Positions 60,430 through 64,000 of a stretch of DNA of 64,000 nucleotides are shown piece by piece. A model generated the notes under the pieces. The model worked only from the letters and a program-made list of their open reading frames with translations. It did no database searches and was not told the origin of the DNA. This DNA comes from CAVQKZ01 sp963837325 (GTDB lineage: Bacteria; Actinomycetota; Actinomycetes; Mycobacteriales; Jatrophihabitantaceae), in NCBI GenBank assembly GCA_963837325.1, contig CAWIMV010000001.1:2666001-2730000 (forward strand). Reading direction: 5' to 3'. The position numbers were made by a program, and so were the translations under genes. Within the stretch, counting starts at the first letter, position 1, and every line of letters begins with the position of its first letter.

Positions 60430-61911
60430 TCAGTGGAGCGCTCCGGCCTGCTTCAGGATCGCTACCGATTTCGGCAGGTGCTTGAGGGCAGCGGCTAGAT
60501 CGGGCGGGTTGGCGATGCGCCAGGCGTTGGCGTTGATGTAGCAACGCAGGGCCGCATCCCACGCGGCCGGGCCGGCCTGGGCGCGGGCGGCCTCCAGTGC
60601 GGCGGCGCCCTTGTCGTAGGTGACGAAGTAGTAGTCGTCGACGGCGTCGCCGTAGGACTCGGTGGACTTGTCGACGGTGCCGGGCGACTCCAGCGTTCCG
60701 GGCCGTTCGGATTCGCCATCGACCAAGTGTTGGGCATAGACCGCGAACGCCTCGTCCAACCAGGGATGCCGGGCCTGCGAGTCACCGACCATCGCGTAGA
60801 ACCACTGGTGAGCCGTCTCGTGCACGGCCACCAACCGCGACCCGTCCAGCATCAAGATCGAACTCGGGTACTCGATTCCGCCGCCCTCGGCCGGCAACCG
60901 GGCTACCGACAGTGACGGGAACGGGAACGGGCCGAACCGCGCGGCCAGCGCCGTGATCGCCCGCACGAACTCCGGAACCAGCTGATCGCGCAGCTCGCGG
61001 GAGTAGGCGCCCACGCGCAGGCGCACGCCGTGCACCACCTGATCGGTGACCGAGAACGGACCGACGGAGACGCTGACATCGCGAGCCGTGGCCACGTGCG
61101 AGCGCCAGACTCGGTTGCCGGCCGACGCGGCGGCCGGGTTAGTCGGATCCCCCGACATGATGACGGTGTCCTCGGCCGGCGCGGCGACGGTGAGCGAGGT
61201 ATCCATCGCTTCGCTGGTGGCACTTTCGGCCGTGAATTGGAGGAGATCCTCGTCGTGCCAGCCGAACCCGCGTTCCCAGGCGAGCAGCGGCTGACCGGAT
61301 CCGATCCAGGCGAAACGCTTGCCGGCCGAGCCGACCCGGCCGAACCGGTCGAACGACTGGGCGCCGAGCGTGATCGTGAACGCGAGGTCGGCGTGGACCG
61401 TCGTGCCAGCCGGGATCTGCTCTGCGAACGGGATGTGCAGCAGGCCGCCCTGGGTATTCGGTGCCGCGCCGGCCCGGGTGTAGCGGGCTCGGCCGCCGCC
61501 ATGATCGGCGTGGGCCGCTGTCACCACTATCTTGTTGCCGGCCCGCACCGTCGGCGCGGTGTTGGCGGTCAGCCGAAAGATCAGCTCGGCGATCGGCTTG
61601 TCCGGCGTGAACGTGAGGTGCTCAGTGCCCCGGACGGTGGTGAGGTCTTTGCTGAACGTGAAGCTCAGCACCGCCCGCGGCCGCTTGGAGTCCGGCGACG
61701 CGTAAGTCGTCGGGCAACCGGTCGGCCCGGGGGCAGCTGAGCTGCTTTTCGGGGCGGATGACGAAGGGAAGTCCGCCGGAGACGACGGCGCGTTCGCGCG
61801 AGAGGCCGGAGTTCCGTTGGTGACGGCCGTGCACGCCGCCAGCGGCACCAGCCCGGTGGCCACGACGACGATCGCCGCCGTGCGCCGGCGTCGACACCGC
61901 CGAAGCGTCAC
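60430..61911 (-). CDS. M1-family metallopeptidase lipoprotein
   Basis: The 493-residue product has a lipoprotein signal with lipobox LAAC (Cys27), a Ser/Pro-rich linker, and a gluzincin domain: zinc motif HETAHQW (364-370) with the third ligand Glu387 (WLDEAF) and substrate-binding GGGIEYPSS. This fits an M1 aminopeptidase-like enzyme anchored outside the membrane. It starts at GTG 61911 overlapping the hadB stop, but the operon link may be only positional. Confidence 0.85.
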   Translation of the reverse strand: MTLRRCRRRRTAAIVVVATGLVPLAACTAVTNGTPASRANAPSSPADFPSSSAPKSSSAAPGPTGCPTTYASPDSKRPRAVLSFTFSKDLTTVRGTEHLTFTPDKPIAELIFRLTANTAPTVRAGNKIVVTAAHADHGGGRARYTRAGAAPNTQGGLLHIPFAEQIPAGTTVHADLAFTITLGAQSFDRFGRVGSAGKRFAWIGSGQPLLAWERGFGWHDEDLLQFTAESATSEAMDTSLTVAAPAEDTVIMSGDPTNPAAASAGNRVWRSHVATARDVSVSVGPFSVTDQVVHGVRLRVGAYSRELRDQLVPEFVRAITALAARFGPFPFPSLSVARLPAEGGGIEYPSSILMLDGSRLVAVHETAHQWFYAMVGDSQARHPWLDEAFAVYAQHLVDGESERPGTLESPGTVDKSTESYGDAVDDYYFVTYDKGAAALEAARAQAGPAAWDAALRCYINANAWRIANPPDLAAALKHLPKSVAILKQAGALH

Positions 61912-62327
61912 CCCGACCCCCCAGGCGGGCGCACGACCGCACGCGCCTTCGCCAGCACGGTCTGACCATCCACCGTGGCGTTCAGATCGACCTCGACCAG
62001 GCCGTCCTCGCGCACTGCCCGCACCTTGCCCTCGACGTGCAGCGTCGTGCCGTCGGGATCCGGGACCACGACCGGACGGGTGAACCGCACGCTGTACTCG
62101 ACGACGGCTCCGGGATCGCCGGCCCAGTCGGTGACCACGCGGATGGCCGACGCCATCGTGAACATGCCGTGGGCGATCACGTCCGGCAGCCCGACCGACT
62201 TGGCGAAGCGCTCGTTCCAGTGGATCGGGTTGAAGTCCCTCGACGCGCCAGCATAGCGGACGAGGTCGGCCCGCACGATTGGAAAATCCTGCGCCGGCAG
62301 CGTGTCGCCGATTCCTACTGTGCTCAT
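61908..62327 (-). CDS. hadB: MaoC-type (3R)-hydroxyacyl-ACP dehydratase subunit HadB
   Basis: The 139-residue hot-dog protein carries the hydratase-2 catalytic motif with Asp31 and His36 (RDFNPIHWNERFAKSVGLPD) and GMFTMASAIRVV. In mycobacteria HadAB and HadBC dehydrate intermediates of FAS-II. The gene order rpmG-hadA-hadB-(tRNA-Trp)-secE is as in Mycobacterium. The start overlaps the hadA stop (ATGA). Confidence 0.88.
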   Translation of the reverse strand: MSTVGIGDTLPAQDFPIVRADLVRYAGASRDFNPIHWNERFAKSVGLPDVIAHGMFTMASAIRVVTDWAGDPGAVVEYSVRFTRPVVVPDPDGTTLHVEGKVRAVREDGLVEVDLNATVDGQTVLAKARAVVRPPGGSG

Positions 62328-62773
62328 CGTCCTTCTCCCCGCGCGACGAGCGTGCCGAATGCGGTGAGCACGGCCTCGCCGTCGAGCGTCGTCACATCGG
62401 CGCGGGTCGTGACCAGGTCGTTGCCGGCAGCGGCCCGGATGTCGTGAATCGTCACCGCCACCTGCAGCACGTCCCCGGCGCGGACCGGCCGGGCGTGCAC
62501 GAAACGCTGTTCGCCGTGGACGACCCGGGAGTAGTCGATCCCGAGGTCGGGGTCGTCAATGACCTGGTGCCCGGCCGGCAGCGTCAGGACGATCGCGAAG
62601 GTCGGCGGGGCGATCACGTCGGCGTGCCCGAGCGCCTGGGCCGCAGCGCGATCCCGGTACGCCGGATTGGGGTCGTTGACGGCGTCGGCGAACTCCCGGA
62701 TCTTCTCTCGACCGACTTCGTAGGGCGCGGTCGGCGGGTAGGTGCGCCCGATGAGGGACGGATCGATGGGCAT
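62324..62773 (-). CDS. hadA: MaoC-like dehydratase subunit HadA
   Basis: The 149-residue protein is a MaoC N-terminal-domain type hot-dog: MPIDPSLIGRTYPPTAPYEV, FADAVNDPNPAYRD, and GEQRFVHARPVRAGDVLQVA. It lacks the catalytic His of the hydratase motif, as expected for HadA, which contributes substrate binding and stability to HadB. The gene follows the TetR stop by 37 bases. Confidence 0.88.
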   Translation of the reverse strand: MPIDPSLIGRTYPPTAPYEVGREKIREFADAVNDPNPAYRDRAAAQALGHADVIAPPTFAIVLTLPAGHQVIDDPDLGIDYSRVVHGEQRFVHARPVRAGDVLQVAVTIHDIRAAAGNDLVTTRADVTTLDGEAVLTAFGTLVARGEGR

Positions 62774-62810
62774 GATGCAGACGCTAACCGACAGCGCCCC
62801 GGATCAGGTC

Positions 62811-63527
62811 CTACCCCGGCGTGCGGGCGAACGCCTCGACCGGCAGCGGGTCATCGAAACCCAGGGTGACGTCATTGGCGCGGACGATGCCCTCCAGCAG
62901 GTACCAGACGCCCTGACTGACGAACTCGATGAGGGTGTCGCGTGACATCGCGGGCCGGGACAGCCACCATGCCCCGCTCGACTCGACGAAGCCGACGATG
63001 CCGAACGCGCTCGCCTCTGCCTCGGCGGCGTCGATGCCGAAGGGCGTCAGCACCGTCGTGAGCAGGGCGCCCACGCGGTCGGCCACCCCGTTCTCGACCA
63101 CCGCCAACGCAGCGCCGTTACGTCGGTCGCGCAGGAAGTAATAGCGGTTGGGATGCCGGTCCAGCCACCCCACGATCACGCCGACGGTCGAGGTGATGAT
63201 CCGGCGGGGAGTCGCTCCCTCGGTCAGCTGCAGGTGCGGCAGCACGCCGGCGACGACGGTGGCGGCGGCTTCGTCGGCAATCGCTTGGCGGAGGTCTTCC
63301 CGGTCACGGAAGTAGCGGTAGAGCACGGTACGGCTGACGCCGGCCGCTGCAGCGATCTGCTCGGCGCTGGCGTCCGGACCGTGGACGTCGATAGCGACTC
63401 CGCCTGCGGCCACAAAGGCGGCCCGGCGCCGGGCGCGATGCTCGGCCCACCGCAATCGGCGGCCGTCCGGCGGTCGGTCGGCAGGCGGGGATGGGATCTT
63501 CAGCTCGCCTGCAGCCTCGCCTGCCAT
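62811..63527 (-). CDS. TetR-family transcriptional regulator
   Basis: The 238-residue protein has a helix-turn-helix ASAEQIAAAAGVSRTVLYRY FRDREDLRQAI near residues 55-85 and a helical ligand domain containing RHPNRYYFLRDRRNG. ATG 63527 follows a purine-rich ggggggac site. It sits between rpmG and hadA, so it may control fatty-acid or lipid genes, but no operator is recognised nearby. Confidence 0.85.
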   Translation of the reverse strand: MAGEAAGELKIPSPPADRPPDGRRLRWAEHRARRRAAFVAAGGVAIDVHGPDASAEQIAAAAGVSRTVLYRYFRDREDLRQAIADEAAATVVAGVLPHLQLTEGATPRRIITSTVGVIVGWLDRHPNRYYFLRDRRNGAALAVVENGVADRVGALLTTVLTPFGIDAAEAEASAFGIVGFVESSGAWWLSRPAMSRDTLIEFVSQGVWYLLEGIVRANDVTLGFDDPLPVEAFARTPG

Positions 63528-63613
63528 CGCGTCCCCCCGGTCGACGGCTGTGGCGAAGATCTTAATCCCGATCGCCCTAGGCGGGACGGCCTGTCGCATC
63601 AAGATGACAAAAA

Positions 63614-63650
63614 AGAGCCCCGCCCGGCACAGCGGGCCGGGCGAGGCTCT
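63614..63650 (-). terminator. Rho-independent terminator after rpmG
   Basis: A 15-base-pair stem (63614-63628 against 63636-63650, one mismatch) with a 7-base loop is followed on the minus strand by a run of six T (63614-63609). It lies 16 bases after the rpmG stop. Confidence 0.88.
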
Positions 63651-63665
63651 CGAGGTGACGCGGGC

Positions 63666-63830
63666 TCAGCGGGTCTCGCGGTGCTCGGTGTGCTTGCCGC
63701 AGTTGGGGCAGAACTTGTTCATCGCCAGCCGGTCGGGGTCGTTGCGACGGTTCTTCTTGGTGATGTAGTTGCGGTGCTTGCACACCTGACACGCCAAGGT
63801 GATCTTCGGACGTACGTCAGTGGCTGCCAC
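63666..63830 (-). CDS. rpmG: 50S ribosomal protein L33
   Basis: The 54-residue protein is L33 of the zinc-ribbon (C+) type: LACQVCKHRNYITKKNRRND, then NKFCPNCGKHTEHRETR, with two CxxC pairs. It starts at GTG 63830. The gene is short and begins with GTG, so simple ORF searches can miss it. It lies 53 bases after the tRNA-Met gene. Confidence 0.95.
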   Translation of the reverse strand: MAATDVRPKITLACQVCKHRNYITKKNRRNDPDRLAMNKFCPNCGKHTEHRETR

Positions 63831-63883
63831 GGTCGTGCCTTTCGGTTGGTACTTCAGACCAGTCGGCCGATGCCGACCGGTTG

Positions 63884-63957
63884 TAGCGAGGGCCGGACTT
63901 GAACCGGCGACACAGCGATTATGAGCCGCTTGCTCTACCAGACTGAGCTACCCCGCC
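63884..63957 (-). tRNA. metT: tRNA-Met (CAT anticodon, elongator type)
   Basis: On the minus strand a 74-base cloverleaf begins GGCGGGG and ends CCTCGCT plus discriminator A, with two G-U pairs in the acceptor. The anticodon loop is CTCATAA. The anticodon stem lacks the three G-C pairs of initiators, and the first pair is G-U rather than C-A, so it is an elongator. Mycobacteria also have a Met tRNA beside rpmG. Confidence 0.93.
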
Positions 63958-64000
63958 CCGGCCGCCGCGGGCTTGATCGCTCGGGGCTGCCAGAGCCCCC

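Noticed and set aside
62811..63527. TetR gene as regulator of the palindromes at 14403-14470
   Set aside because: It is 48 kb away and no copy of the AGAGAGC/GCTCTCT site was seen in its own upstream region.

Overview
The window is a chromosomal segment of a high-GC actinobacterium (Actinomycetota). Four things point there: the order of the ribosomal and RNA polymerase genes (tRNA-Met, rpmG, hadAB, tRNA-Trp, secE, nusG, rplKA, rplJL, rpoBC, rpsLG, fusA, tuf, then the S10 operon), an Mce lipid-import operon whose ATPase gene mkl lies between rplL and rpoB as in Mycobacterium, frequent GTG and TTG starts, and actinobacterial families (DUF222/13E12 HNH proteins, deazaflavin-type nitroreductase). 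The genus cannot be fixed from sequence alone; a Frankiales, Jatrophihabitans or Mycobacteriales relative is a guess.

Nearly all housekeeping genes are on the minus strand, so transcription runs from the right edge leftwards. From the right: tRNA-Met, rpmG, a TetR regulator, hadA and hadB, an M1-type peptidase lipoprotein, an aminotransferase (plus strand), tRNA-Trp, secE, nusG, rplK, rplA (64.0-55.9 kb); an accessory block (55.9-47.2 kb); rplJ-rplL with a probable L10 leader (47.1-45.8 kb); a small divergent pair and the eleven-gene mkl-yrbEAB-mceABCDEF-mas operon (45.7-33.2 kb); rpoB-rpoC (32.7-25.2 kb); a second accessory block of mixed metabolic and regulatory genes (25.1-11.5 kb); then rpsL-rpsG-fusA-tuf and the S10 ribosomal protein operon, cut inside rplX at the left edge.

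The best candidate for an undescribed system is at 49.3-55.9 kb. Four tightly coupled minus-strand genes encode a cytoplasmic-looking subtilisin with a five-fold six-residue repeat, an ECF-type sigma factor, a small protein with a beta-sandwich regulatory domain, and a CHAT (caspase-like) protease with a helical-repeat N-terminal half. A divergent gene encodes a HopA1-family protein. The layout suggests a regulated protease cascade, possibly a stress, defence or cell-fate switch; that role is inference.

Other points of note: ribosomal protein L4 carries a long charged linker and a C-terminal domain like the actinobacterial sunset domain; two genes are broken by frameshifts (DUF222/HNH and an XRE-cupin regulator); a thioredoxin-reductase-like flavoprotein is fused to a methyltransferase; and short palindromic repeats recur in intergenic spacers, including one inside the S10 operon.
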